DNA of 64,000 bases from Chloroflexota bacterium (GTDB taxonomy: Bacteria > Chloroflexota > Anaerolineae > Anaerolineales > Villigracilaceae): assembly GCA_024224815.1 (NCBI GenBank), contig JAAENC010000680.1, forward strand, positions 1 through 64,000, in the 5' to 3' direction. The notes beneath the pieces were generated by a model. The model was not told the DNA's origin. It worked only from the letters and a program-made list of their open reading frames with translations, and did not search any database. The translations under genes and the position numbers were made by a program. The stretch's first letter is position 1. Each line of letters opens with the position of its first letter. Positions 16,484 to 25,807 of this stretch are shown one piece after another.

Positions 16484-18196
16484 TTGAGACAATCTGATCG
16501 ATTAAGCAAAATCATTACGATGGTAAATAAAAGAGGGTACGTATCTGTTTCCCAGCTTAGCGATTTTTTTAATGTTACGAAAGTTACTATTAGGCGTGAT
16601 CTTGAAAAATTACATAGCAAAAAACAAGTCTTTCGCACGCACGGAGGTGCATCTTCATCAAATGCGGGAGGACTGAACGCGCTAATCAATGACCAAACAA
16701 ACAATGGACCTTTAGCATTTACTCAAAAAAAGAATGTTGATGTTCTTATCATCACACCATCAAATAAAAAGACTGACGCCTTTTTGCTTAATCAAGCATC
16801 AAAGCAAGAAATACCTGTCATATCAGAAGCCACATTGCTAAAAGAAACACTCACATATATATCCATTGATAATTACAAAGCATCTTATGAGCTTGGGCAA
16901 TGGGCGGCCGCTTATGCACGCAATCATTTCAAAAACAAAGCCCGGATTCTTGACATCACCTACCCTCTTCCCAGCACTAAAGCACGGAGTCAGGGATTTA
17001 TTGATGGTATCAACGCAGATCTAGATGATTGCAAGATTGTTCTTTCTGTCAACTCTCAAACACATTTTCAAACTGCGTATCAGCTTACCAGAGATGCCAT
17101 CGAAGTTCACAATGATGGTATCAATATAATATTTGCTTTGAATGCAACAACTGCTCTAGGCGCAAATCAAGCCTGCAAGCACCTGGGAATAGACCCATCC
17201 AAAATTCTGATTGTCTTTATAGGGTTTGAGGGTAACTCAATGAAAGATGTATTGATGAAAAATCAATATTGCAAAGCCGGTATTGCGATGTTCCCCAAAA
17301 TTGCAGGACTGATGTGTATCAACATGAGCATCAAAGCCTACAATAAGGCCAAGTTAGCAGAACACACCTATATTCCTCACATAATATTGACCGAAGAAAC
17401 ACTACCAGATTTTTTTCGCAAGCATACAGATGGGTGGAAAATCAGATGGGGAAGAATCGAAAAAGAATTTGGCCCTGCCTATACATTCGATTATATAAAA
17501 AAGAAAAAACATCCGGCATTACCCAAAACAATTAGGCATATTGTGCCATTTGGAAAACATGAGTGGTATCAACAATTAGAAAGCTCAATGAAGGATTTTT
17601 GCACTCACCTGAATATCGAACTGGAAGTAGTGAACGCCACACAATCTCTGCAAGTGGAGCTGAGACAATTGAATCAACAAATTGCCAATAATGCTACCCG
17701 GTTTATACAAGATGGTGACACAATCTTCCTGGATGACGGAGAAGTAACCCTGCTACTTGCAGAGGAAATTACCGATAAAGATATTACGGTAATCACAAAT
17801 TCCCTAAGCGTTTGTAGTGCCCTGCAAGGAATGAAAAATATCAACTTGATCTGCACAGGAGGGGTTATCCGAGCTAACCCGAACGCGCTTGTTGGACCAT
17901 TTGCAGTACATGTTATTTCGCAAACTTACGCAGACAAATTATTTCTCACCACTAATAGCATCAGCCTTGATTCTGGACTATCACATACAAATATGGATAT
18001 TGTAGAAGTGAAGAAGGCGATGATTGATTCCAGCAAAGAAGTAATCTTACTCGCAAATCACTCAAAGTTTAACCAAGAATCGTCTATGAAAATTGCGCCG
18101 ATTTCTGTAGCAGACAAGTTAATCACAGATAATGCTCTGCCAGCAAGTATTCGTCTAGAACTCACTCAAGTGGGTATGGAAGTAATCCTAGCATGA
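16484..18196 (+). CDS. chimeric DeoR-family regulator with an inserted sugar-binding-protein-like domain
   Basis: 570 residues, about twice the normal DeoR length. Residues 1-57 form the DeoR winged helix (YVSVSQLSDFFNVTKVTIRRDL, then FRTHGGA). Residues about 84-310 look like a periplasmic-binding-protein/LacI-type sugar sensor (VDVLIITPSNKKTDAFLLNQA, SYELGQWAAAYA, SQGFIDGIN, ALNATTALGANQA). Residues about 395-560 are the DeoR sensor domain, with FLDDGEVT near 417, TGGVIRANP near 455 and LLANHSKF. The TTG start is supported by AGGAG. It may read two ligands, such as a free sugar and a sugar phosphate. It is divergent from the cluster 1 operon and is its likely repressor. Confidence 0.8.
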   Translation: MRQSDRLSKIITMVNKRGYVSVSQLSDFFNVTKVTIRRDLEKLHSKKQVFRTHGGASSSNAGGLNALINDQTNNGPLAFTQKKNVDVLIITPSNKKTDAFLLNQASKQEIPVISEATLLKETLTYISIDNYKASYELGQWAAAYARNHFKNKARILDITYPLPSTKARSQGFIDGINADLDDCKIVLSVNSQTHFQTAYQLTRDAIEVHNDGINIIFALNATTALGANQACKHLGIDPSKILIVFIGFEGNSMKDVLMKNQYCKAGIAMFPKIAGLMCINMSIKAYNKAKLAEHTYIPHIILTEETLPDFFRKHTDGWKIRWGRIEKEFGPAYTFDYIKKKKHPALPKTIRHIVPFGKHEWYQQLESSMKDFCTHLNIELEVVNATQSLQVELRQLNQQIANNATRFIQDGDTIFLDDGEVTLLLAEEITDKDITVITNSLSVCSALQGMKNINLICTGGVIRANPNALVGPFAVHVISQTYADKLFLTTNSISLDSGLSHTNMDIVEVKKAMIDSSKEVILLANHSKFNQESSMKIAPISVADKLITDNALPASIRLELTQVGMEVILA

Positions 18197-18301
18197 AAAG
18201 TATCACATCTTATGCCGACTAGAGCCAGGCTTTAGGTTAGGTAAAAAATATTTGGGGTTACTTAAAAAACAAGGAATGCAATATAATAATTCATCAATAG
18301 C

Positions 18302-18538
18302 TTGATGAATACTGGTAAATCGCCACTCTTAAATTTGTGCTTATACCAAGCAGGAGTTGCTAAACCATGGCGCTCCAAGCATCATATAATTTCCCGCAGA
18401 TTAGGACATTCGAAAGTCAACACAGCGCTAGATATCTATGGGCACTTAATTCCTAAAATGCAAAACGAAGCAGCCAAATTATAGGTGAAATTCTCCCCAG
18501 TCAAAGTAAAATTGCACACGAAAAAAAACATCGTCAAA
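18302..18538 (+). pseudogene. tyrosine-recombinase (integrase) C-terminal remnant, copy 2
   Basis: Only the last part of a phage-type integrase survives. SRRLGHSKVNTALDIYGHLIP keeps the LGHS block and the catalytic Tyr, then MQNEAAKL. A frameshift sits just upstream, since LNHGAPSII is readable in another frame at about 18360-18387. After the stop the frame continues as VKFSPVKVKLHT to a second stop. No N-terminal or core-binding domain is present. The rest of 18197-18302 shows nothing. It lies directly left of a tRNA-His fragment, as expected for an int gene next to its attachment site. Confidence 0.75.
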
Positions 18539-18566
18539 TAAGCACCCCCGCCAGTGGAATAAAAAA

Positions 18567-18588
18567 GGGTCTACAGAGAAGTAGACCC
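18567..18588 (-). terminator. rho-independent terminator (tRNA type), copy 2
   Basis: Stem GGGTCTAC/GTAGACCC with loop AGAGAA. On the minus strand it is followed by six T (18561-18566). It lies about 10 bases past the tRNA-His 3' end, the position of a tRNA terminator. The same hairpin occurs at 39888-39909. Confidence 0.75.
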
Positions 18589-18598
18589 TACATAGTAG

Positions 18599-18640
18599 GG
18601 TGGCTGACGGGGCTTGAACCCGCGACATCCTGTTCCACAG
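18599..18640 (-). repeat. attachment-site copy 2: tRNA-His 3' half
   Basis: The minus strand reads the anticodon loop with GTG, a variable loop, T arm GCGGGTTCAAGCCCCGT, acceptor strand CAGCCAC and discriminator C73, which is diagnostic of tRNA-His. CCA is not encoded. The 5' half (D arm and 5' acceptor) is absent, so this is a displaced 3' end such as site-specific integration into a tRNA gene leaves behind. Confidence 0.82.
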
Positions 18641-18970
18641 TTACGAGCAATAGAGTCTATAGTGTCTACAAGATAGACTCTCGTCTACGCAGTAGAAGAT
18701 TTAGTCAAATTTCTGTCTATTCAGTCCATATAAACTACAGTGTCTACCACAATTGCACACGATTTGCACACGAAACAGGAAAGGCGACTCTAATATTCTA
18801 GAAAGTTTCTATCCAGCGGGATTGAGACGAAGCAATACTCCCCCCCCCAATCAACTGATTCGAAGTTGGCAGGGTGTGCGTCCACCCATTACTTTTGTGT
18901 CTATTGCGTCTACACAGTACACATGAATTACGCAAAAACGTTCATTCTGTCTATTATGTCCATAGTTTCT
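18641..18970. repeat. conserved island left-end arm, copy 2
   Basis: A non-coding stretch homologous to 1390-1600 and 39962-40110, with several GTCTAC/GTCTAT motifs (for example at about 18655, 18664 and 18684) and a doubled TTGCACACGA. Further GTCTAY and GTCCAT motifs continue to about 18970. The remaining bases to 19080 contain a T8-GTA-A7 element (about 19035-19050) and no gene. Confidence 0.6.
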
Positions 18971-19079
18971 ATGACATATGCTCGCAAATTGCTCGCAGAA
19001 TGGACATTTATCAACCTAATTAGCGATTGATAGTTTTTTTTGTAAAAAAACATCCCACGGTTGCTCTCTGAATTACAAC

Positions 19080-22000
19080 CTAGGCTTCTAGCTTTTCCAC
19101 TGGCAAACGAATTTCAAAAACACTCCCCTTCCCAATGGTGCTACGCACATCAATTGTCCCGCCATGCCCCTTGATGATTTTTTTCGATATGTATAACCCT
19201 AATCCAGTACCCTGAATATTAGCACTGACAGCATCCTCTGAACGATAAAAGCGGTCAAAGATTTTAGACAGAGCGTCTTCTGGAATTCCCATACCAGAAT
19301 CTTGAACAGATATCTCTACCCAACCATCTTCTTGGCATATATCTGCTCTTAAAGAGATTTCCCCATTTTCAGACGTAAACTTGACTGCGTTACTTAATAA
19401 ATTCACAAATACTTGTTCAATGCGTTTTGGGTCAGCTTGGATCTTGGGGATCTTAGGGGAAATAGCCAGTTTTAGTGAAATCTGCTTTTTATCAGCTTCT
19501 GAGAGAACGAACTTAACGGATTTTTGGGCAACATCTTGAAAACCAAACTCTTCCATTTCGAGTCGAAAAGAACCTGCTTCCATACTCGTTGCATCTAATA
19601 GGTCATAAACAATTTGCTGAAGGTGTATACCACCATCGTAAATTGCCTGGAGAAATTCTCTTTGTTCCTCGTTGATTTCTCCAGGAGCTTCATCCAGTAA
19701 AATTTCGCTCCAGCCTAAAATTGGAGCCAAAGGGGTGCGCAATTCATGAGATACGCTGGCAACAAAATCCGCTTTGATTCTGTCCGATTCTTTTTCAGCA
19801 GTGATATTTCGTCCATAAATATTGATATAGCCCATCTCCTTAATCGGGACAAATGACAAGGCAAATATTTGATTTTCAACTTCAAATTCGGTGAGAATTA
19901 TTTTGGGTTGCTTGCTATCATCTAAACATCTTTCAAACACATAGTCGGGCAATTTTTGACCTGGATTAGAGTTCCACACAGACAAAAGTGGAGCACTACT
20001 AGGATTGGCGTAAATAATTTCGCCAGTATGTGTTACTCGTAAAATCGGATTTGGATTTTCGGCTGGGAATTTGGCTAAAATTGCAATCTCTTCCTCTGTC
20101 TGCTTGCGTTCAGTAATATCTGAAGCAATTACCATCACCGAAGTGACTGCTTCATCTCCTGCGATGGGGACAAATCGAGAGATATACCATCGCTCAAGAG
20201 CTTGATGCTCAATAGTGATTACTTCATTATTTAGAAAAGTTTTTTCCAAGTTCTCCCTATACAAATCATGTTGTTCAGCGGGTATAAAATTATAAACATG
20301 CGCTCCAATCACTTCTTCTGGAGAAGGGGATTCTTCTACATGATTCACAAATTGGATGTTGCCAGCTTGGTCCAATAATAGAATAAAGTCAGGGGAATTA
20401 TCGAACAGAGAACGCAATTTTTGTTCAGCTTCTTGTAGGGCATCCTTTGCCTTTGTACGTTCGGTGATATCACGTACCACACTTTGAATGTGAATTGGCT
20501 GACCTTCGGAATCATAGACCATGGCGGCATTGATTTCAACAGGAAACTCCGTACCATCCTTTTTATAAAAAACACAAGGAAAAATAGGGCTTATATCACC
20601 ACTTAGCAATGATTTGAAATTTTTGCGCGTAGTTTCGTGATAATGAGACGCAACAATATCATATATATTTTTGCCAATAACCTCCTTTATTTTATAGTCA
20701 AGCATATCAGCCGCTTGTTGATTAGCCTCCAAGCAGATATCATCCAGACTCAAGAAAAAAACAGCATCATGAGTACGCTCAAAAAGGGAACGATAACGCT
20801 TTTCACTCTCAAGTGCAGTTTCCTCAGCCAAACGCCGTTCAGCATTTTCTTCTTCTAAGGTCTGATTAACTTCAACCAATTCAGCTGTTCGGCTGCCAAC
20901 AGTGCTTTCAAGTTGGTCTCGCTCGTGTTCGAGAGCAATATATAGCTCACTCTTGCTTAATGCCTGAATAGCCAAAATGGAGAAACGCTCCGCCAACTCG
21001 ATGTGCTTTCGAGTAAAAAAACCTTTGACAGAATGTGTACATATCAAAATAGCCTTCGAGTTTTGCGTAACCAAAGGAATATGCAACGCTGATACTGCTT
21101 GAGCACAAATATCACTATCTTGCTCCTGCCACTCAGAAATTTGCATCGTGTTAAATGCTGCCAGAATTTTTCCTGAGAGAATGCGCTTAAAAAATTGATT
21201 AGCATACCACTTCCCACGCTCAAATTTAGAAGAAGTCGTTGATATTAATTCAAATATATCTGTAGATTTTTCGTTCAAAATAAACGCATCTTCATACCCC
21301 AATATTGCTTGTAGCGCATAAAGCATACTTGTAAATACCCCGTCAATATCACTACTATCTGTGAGTTCCTTAAGCCCATTTAATAGCATTTCAGTTTCTT
21401 GCAAACGCGCTTCTGCTACCTGGCGAGTTTGCTCTAAATCTATATAAGATTCAGAAAGTATCTCTTGAGAAACCACAACTTGTTGGTGCGCTGTTTTTAA
21501 GGCATCTGTACGCTCATTTATGCGTTTTTCTAATTCTCTGGTGTGATTTTCGCGCTGACGCGCTTGCTTGGCTTGCTCACGTATTAAACGCAGCGCATAA
21601 ACCAAATGGTTATTGCACAGATAGGTAAGCAAATCAATTTTTGGATCAGTTTCTTTAGTGGCAAAAGTAACTGCCCCCAAATATTGATCTCCTGTATACT
21701 GGCGAACTAAAACAATCCGTTTGATATTTAGTATTTTTCCGATAGAACTCCCAATTCTTTTGGGAATCTGTGTGTGATAATCTGAGATATGAGTAAAAAC
21801 TTCTGCGGGGGGGGCAGAAAACCTATAATCTGCATCAATTTCAAAGTGATAACCAATGAGCGGAAACCCAAGAATTTTCTCAACGGCGGGCATCAGCTTG
21901 GTTTCTTCGTATATAGCTGTTACTTTCATCTGATTCCCATCCCTAAAAGTTTCTGACAGCATTGCAAACTCAAACCCCACTGCCTGAGCAATAGTTTCCA

Positions 22001-22094
22001 GCAAGCGCTGGCGAACTACAGAATGTGCATCTTCGTCAACAATATCAGAAATAATCTCATTGATTTTTGCAATCACTTCTAGGGGAAACTGCAT
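19080..22094 (-). CDS. hybrid-sensing GAF/PAS histidine kinase, soluble
   Basis: 1004 residues with no membrane segment. In order: a GAF-like domain (about 20-170), a coiled coil (about 175-235), a second GAF-like domain (about 240-390), another coil, then three PAS domains starting near 430, 555 and 670 (YRSLFERTHDAVFF, LRSLFDNSPDFILL, NPNPILRVTHTGEI). The HisKA domain carries SVSHELRTPL with the phospho-His near 782, and the HATPase domain has an N-box (NLLSNAVKF) and GTGLGLYISKKI near 965. There is no receiver domain, so it needs a separate response regulator; candidates are at 24912-25292 and 38772-39467. The ligand is unknown. Confidence 0.9.
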   Translation of the reverse strand: MQFPLEVIAKINEIISDIVDEDAHSVVRQRLLETIAQAVGFEFAMLSETFRDGNQMKVTAIYEETKLMPAVEKILGFPLIGYHFEIDADYRFSAPPAEVFTHISDYHTQIPKRIGSSIGKILNIKRIVLVRQYTGDQYLGAVTFATKETDPKIDLLTYLCNNHLVYALRLIREQAKQARQRENHTRELEKRINERTDALKTAHQQVVVSQEILSESYIDLEQTRQVAEARLQETEMLLNGLKELTDSSDIDGVFTSMLYALQAILGYEDAFILNEKSTDIFELISTTSSKFERGKWYANQFFKRILSGKILAAFNTMQISEWQEQDSDICAQAVSALHIPLVTQNSKAILICTHSVKGFFTRKHIELAERFSILAIQALSKSELYIALEHERDQLESTVGSRTAELVEVNQTLEEENAERRLAEETALESEKRYRSLFERTHDAVFFLSLDDICLEANQQAADMLDYKIKEVIGKNIYDIVASHYHETTRKNFKSLLSGDISPIFPCVFYKKDGTEFPVEINAAMVYDSEGQPIHIQSVVRDITERTKAKDALQEAEQKLRSLFDNSPDFILLLDQAGNIQFVNHVEESPSPEEVIGAHVYNFIPAEQHDLYRENLEKTFLNNEVITIEHQALERWYISRFVPIAGDEAVTSVMVIASDITERKQTEEEIAILAKFPAENPNPILRVTHTGEIIYANPSSAPLLSVWNSNPGQKLPDYVFERCLDDSKQPKIILTEFEVENQIFALSFVPIKEMGYINIYGRNITAEKESDRIKADFVASVSHELRTPLAPILGWSEILLDEAPGEINEEQREFLQAIYDGGIHLQQIVYDLLDATSMEAGSFRLEMEEFGFQDVAQKSVKFVLSEADKKQISLKLAISPKIPKIQADPKRIEQVFVNLLSNAVKFTSENGEISLRADICQEDGWVEISVQDSGMGIPEDALSKIFDRFYRSEDAVSANIQGTGLGLYISKKIIKGHGGTIDVRSTIGKGSVFEIRLPVEKLEA

Positions 22095-22266
22095 GGAAAG
22101 CCTCGTTCTAAATGGTTATGGGATGAAAAGCCGTGTCACGCACGCGACTTCAACTTGCATGCTCTCAGTCAACATTTTCTTGGCGTAGACATTATTCCGC
22201 TTACGCCGCGAATCTGTTTGGATATAGTACGCAAGCCCAAATCATGCCTGCTGCGTTAGCTCCCTT

Positions 22267-22312
22267 GTAGTAACTTATTTGACGCACAAATAACCGCTAA
22301 AGCGGTTACTAC
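22267..22312. repeat. small palindromic repeat in a 285-base gap
   Basis: Nested inverted repeats: TAACCGCT-AA-AGCGGTTA, an 8-base perfect stem, and outer GTAGTAAC/GTTACTAC. It resembles a REP-type unit. The rest of 22095-22379 shows no gene. Confidence 0.45.
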
Positions 22313-22379
22313 GAGGGGTTTGATGGATGAATTCCGACTAAAAAGCACAATCACAAAATACGTCAGAAGCAGAAAAAAT

Positions 22380-23573
22380 CTAACTACTCTCAAAAACGAC
22401 TACCGATATCATCAAATTGCCGTGTCGATTTTCACCTCGAATAAAACAACCCTGCTCGCCAAAAGTAAAGATTCCCAAAAACGGATTACCTCCCAGCGCT
22501 GTGCGGATTTCTTCGGCTACTTCTGGCATCTGCTCTTGAACGGTCAACATACAACCAGCGCAATATACGACCAAGGCACCGCTGATTTGTCTTGATGATA
22601 TTCGTTCAGTTCGCAAAGCAGAACGGGCAGTTCGTCCAGCACGAGAAACAAGGCTTTCTTGCGTACCTTTCATGAGGAAAATTTCCTGCCCGACCTCGAT
22701 TTCAGAAAAAAGGGAGAGGCCTCCCTCAGGGGTTACAGATTCTGGGTGAGAAAGCTGGTAATAAGGCATCTCGCCCACTGCGCCTACCATGCGTCCCAGA
22801 GGGGTAAGAGTTGTGGATAAAAGCACGTTACCACCTTCTAAGGCGTCCTGCACAACACCCTCTGTCCATTCATTATAGACCTGTGCTGCTGGGCGTCCAT
22901 CAATCTCGTAGAGTGTGCGGTGTTCAGCTTTCGTAACTTCACCTCTGTGCTGCGTGGGAGAATAGCCACTATGAAATGCAAGGTGGGTTTTGACGGATGG
23001 ATACATCGCTGAAACGACCACTGCATCTTGGCTTATATCTTGATGTGTAAATTGATACCATTCGCCTGAAACGGTATTATCAGCCGTACTTCCACCAGCT
23101 ACAGGAACATTTTCTCCGATAATATCCTGAATGCCAAGAAGAATATCCTCTTCTAACCCCGGGGCACTGTTCAACCAGACTAAATCTGGAGGCTCGCCCG
23201 CCCGCCCTGCATTTTGAATGGCTTCCTGAATAGCACGTGCTCCCGCAGCACGTCCATCTCCTTCGATATTGCTGAGACCTATGCCGTAACTGCCTTCGGG
23301 ATCGTGAATTCCCAGCAACCCTAATCCGATTCCATCCTTGCTATGAAAACCCTCTTCAGTCATCGCGCCTTGGCAAGATGTACCACCATGTAAGAGAGAA
23401 TGAGGGGCGTTTTTCTTGAGAGATTCTAAAACTAGATTAGATTCGTGAATAACGGAAGTATAAGCAATGATTAAACTTGGTTGCGCCCCGAGTTCATTTT
23501 CAAGTTGTTGATAAGCCTGATCGATCGCTTTATTTGTATTCTTATTTATGCTCCAAGCAGTTTTAATTTTCAC
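22380..23573 (-). CDS. FIST-domain sensory protein
   Basis: A 397-residue protein made of FIST N (about 20-220) and FIST C (about 225-380) domains, which are proposed small-ligand (amino-acid-like) sensors in signal transduction. Supporting blocks are LLHGGTSCQGAMTEEGF, PVAGGSTADNTVSGEW, the HRTLYEIDGRPAAQVYNEW turn into FIST C, and GALVVYCAGCML with GIFTFGEQG at the end. It has no output domain of its own. It lies between the histidine kinase and a flippase and may feed the partner-switching proteins nearby. Confidence 0.85.
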   Translation of the reverse strand: MKIKTAWSINKNTNKAIDQAYQQLENELGAQPSLIIAYTSVIHESNLVLESLKKNAPHSLLHGGTSCQGAMTEEGFHSKDGIGLGLLGIHDPEGSYGIGLSNIEGDGRAAGARAIQEAIQNAGRAGEPPDLVWLNSAPGLEEDILLGIQDIIGENVPVAGGSTADNTVSGEWYQFTHQDISQDAVVVSAMYPSVKTHLAFHSGYSPTQHRGEVTKAEHRTLYEIDGRPAAQVYNEWTEGVVQDALEGGNVLLSTTLTPLGRMVGAVGEMPYYQLSHPESVTPEGGLSLFSEIEVGQEIFLMKGTQESLVSRAGRTARSALRTERISSRQISGALVVYCAGCMLTVQEQMPEVAEEIRTALGGNPFLGIFTFGEQGCFIRGENRHGNLMISVVVFESS

Positions 23574-23585
23574 CTAATACTCCTT

Positions 23586-24908
23586 TTAGTTTTCATGTAG
23601 GTTGAGAAGAGAGTTTCTGTACAAGATGCTTTTTAGGACTTTTAGATATGTTTTGAGTTTTTTTTCCATGCTCTTGATAAATAATAGGCTCAAGAGGCTA
23701 GCCATGATAATGATTTGGGCATCAACGATTTCTTCTAAGCTTGTATGCCAATTCCATAGCACGGCAATTTGAACCAAGCCAGCGAACAAAGCAATAATGC
23801 CACCTATTTTGATTCCGAGTGCCAATTGATAGCTGATAAATACATTCGCTAGTGAGTAGAGAGCTGCCGCAATCACGTAGCGCCATAATAGTGGAGCAAT
23901 AGCTACATAAGCGGAACCAAATAAAGCATTTACGATTTCTTCGGGAATTGCCCAAGTTAAAAATAATGTTCCAATTGACAGACTAAAGACTAAAGCTAAC
24001 CCAAATCTTAATAATTGGATATGTGATTTTCCGCTTTGATGGCGTTGAGCAATGATTGGGAAGAGGGTTGTGGTAATTGCCCAAGTAGCAAAGTAGATTA
24101 CTCGACCAATTAGAGCCAATGCCGCATATTGACCTGCTACTTCGGCAGGGAAGAAATGCTTTGCAATGATTATATCGCTATTAGTGATAATAATTTGGCT
24201 GAGATAGGTTAGAGAAACTCCTCCTGAATAGGAGAAGATAGATTTCTGATCACGGAAGGGAATAGACTGGGCGCTTGGTAAGCCATTTTTTGCTCTCTCA
24301 GAAGCTAACCAGGTTGCAACAAAAGATAAGGTTAATCCGAACACTGCTCCTATGGTGCCCCATCCCAGCCAAGCGAAACCGACACCGGTGATTAGCCTAG
24401 TCCACATCTCGGCTTGATAACTGAGAGATAATGCCTTGAATCGAGCTTGCCCCTGCAGAACACCACGATTCACACCTTGTGCGAGATAAAATGGTAATCC
24501 CATCCCAAAGATAATGAATAGGTGGCTTGATTGGGTGTGAAAAAAGTTTTGCCAGAATGACGCGCCCAAGCTAAAGATAAGCAATAAGAATACGCCAAAT
24601 CCCCAAGCCCAATTCAGCATCGTTTTTCTTAATCGAGCAATTTTTTCAAGATCGTTATTGCTGGTATATATCGCACTAAAACGAGCGGTAATTGTTTGCA
24701 AAGTCGCAGCAAAAAATATTACGATCAGGAAGAGTGTGATGATAATGCTCAAATCTGAAAAGGAGGCTGGCCCAAGCCATCGTCCCAGCACCAGATTGAA
24801 AAGGTAATTGCCCAGATTAACAATGGTCGCGCTGAAAAAGAAGATCATCCCTCCATTGAAGAATTTTTTACCTTCGTCTGTGAGGCGTGAGAGCAAGTTG
24901 TTTTTCAT
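23586..24908 (-). CDS. polysaccharide/lipid-linked glycan flippase (Wzx/MATE-like)
   Basis: A 440-residue protein with about 12 to 14 hydrophobic segments and the N-terminal pattern FFFSATIVNLGNYLFNLVLGRWLGPASF, typical of polysaccharide-biosynthesis exporters. It should flip lipid-linked sugars across the membrane. It ends 4 bases from the receiver gene upstream and sits at the start of a minus-strand run that also holds glycosyltransferases, so it probably serves the glycan made by 27890-38673. Confidence 0.82.
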   Translation of the reverse strand: MKNNLLSRLTDEGKKFFNGGMIFFFSATIVNLGNYLFNLVLGRWLGPASFSDLSIIITLFLIVIFFAATLQTITARFSAIYTSNNDLEKIARLRKTMLNWAWGFGVFLLLIFSLGASFWQNFFHTQSSHLFIIFGMGLPFYLAQGVNRGVLQGQARFKALSLSYQAEMWTRLITGVGFAWLGWGTIGAVFGLTLSFVATWLASERAKNGLPSAQSIPFRDQKSIFSYSGGVSLTYLSQIIITNSDIIIAKHFFPAEVAGQYAALALIGRVIYFATWAITTTLFPIIAQRHQSGKSHIQLLRFGLALVFSLSIGTLFLTWAIPEEIVNALFGSAYVAIAPLLWRYVIAAALYSLANVFISYQLALGIKIGGIIALFAGLVQIAVLWNWHTSLEEIVDAQIIIMASLLSLLFIKSMEKKLKTYLKVLKSILYRNSLLNLHEN

Positions 24909-24911
24909 AGG

Positions 24912-25292
24912 TTACCTGTCAGAATTTTCTTTGAGAATGAGAGAGTCTACAGCTTCATTAAGTTCTTGAGAACTAATGGGTTTGTGCAGAAAGCAATTTG
25001 CACCTGCGGATGTGGCGGCATTTTCTTGTTGGTGCAGTGCGCTGGCGGTAAGCATGATTACAGGCAGGAAGCGGGTTTTTGCCTCTGCGCGAATATGCTT
25101 GAGCGTGGTTATTCCGTCCATTTTCGGCATTCCAATATCTAAAATTGCCAAATCAAAAACCTGATTTTGGATATGTTCCAGTGCGTCAACACCATTGTCG
25201 ACACCTACAACTGAATGACCTTGATGCCGCAGACGATAACTGATTAGTCTTTGGTTAGGAAAGTGGTCTTCTGCGATTAGTATTTTTGCCAT
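24912..25292 (-). CDS. single-domain response regulator
   Basis: A 126-residue CheY-like receiver. The acidic pair is E8-D9, the phospho-acceptor is D52 in LAILDIGMPKMDG, the conserved Thr/Ser is in VIMLTAS, and the Lys is in FLHKPIS. There is no output domain. It may accept phosphate from the soluble PAS kinase at 19080-22094 and act by protein contact, possibly on the STAS/RsbW set it is encoded with (7-base gap). Confidence 0.87.
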   Translation of the reverse strand: MAKILIAEDHFPNQRLISYRLRHQGHSVVGVDNGVDALEHIQNQVFDLAILDIGMPKMDGITTLKHIRAEAKTRFLPVIMLTASALHQQENAATSAGANCFLHKPISSQELNEAVDSLILKENSDR

Positions 25293-25299
25293 GATGACC

Positions 25300-25638
25300 T
25301 CAAAAAGCGCCTACTGCCATTGGAACGGTTAATTGGATATCAAAGACGCGATCAAACTTGGTTAGACTGAAAATTCGCCGTACACTTTTATTTTCAGGCA
25401 GAATGATTTTGACATTGCCTCCTTTTTCTCTGGAATCTTTTAGTAACTTCACGAGAGCAGCCAGCCCTGCACTATCTAAAAATGTAGCATCACTCAAATC
25501 AACGATGAAATTAGCTCTACCCTGAGCAAGTAGCTTGGAGAAATGCGCTCGAAGATTAGGGGCAGAAAATGTATCAACCCGATCATCTAACTTGATGATC
25601 ATGATATCGCTGGTAGTTTTTTCGCTGTTTATATTCAT
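25300..25638 (-). CDS. STAS-domain anti-sigma-factor antagonist
   Basis: A 112-residue protein of the SpoIIAA/RsbV type. VDLSDATFLDSAGLAALV contains the phosphorylatable S56. It would be phosphorylated by the RsbW-like kinase (25808-26236) and dephosphorylated by the PP2C protein (26227-27501). A strong terminator separates it from that kinase gene, so it is transcribed at least partly on its own. Confidence 0.85.
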   Translation of the reverse strand: MNINSEKTTSDIMIIKLDDRVDTFSAPNLRAHFSKLLAQGRANFIVDLSDATFLDSAGLAALVKLLKDSREKGGNVKIILPENKSVRRIFSLTKFDRVFDIQLTVPMAVGAF

Positions 25639-25753
25639 GGGATACTCCTATAAGAATCGTGATTATTTGTCCTGTTGATATGATTATCCTACCTGGGAAT
25701 ATAAAAAGAATTAAAAAAAGATTTAGATATTCTTCAGGGAGTTTTCGTTTAAA

Positions 25754-25790
25754 CAAAAACAGGCTCTTGATAGAGAAGAGCCTGTTTTTG
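25754..25790 (-). terminator. rho-independent terminator, perfect 15-base stem
   Basis: CAAAAACAGGCTCTT and AAGAGCCTGTTTTTG pair completely around loop GATAGAG, with U-rich flanks built into the stem on both strands. It ends the transcript of the RsbW-like gene upstream. Confidence 0.88.
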
Positions 25791-25807
25791 TTTTGGCTAA
25801 TATATGC

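Noticed and set aside
18599-18640. Functional tRNA-His gene
   Set aside because: Only the 3' half from the anticodon loop is present; no D arm or 5' acceptor strand can be found at any of the three copies.
18641-18970. CRISPR array from repeated GTCTAC-type motifs
   Set aside because: The motifs are too short and unevenly spaced, there are no regular spacers and no cas genes.
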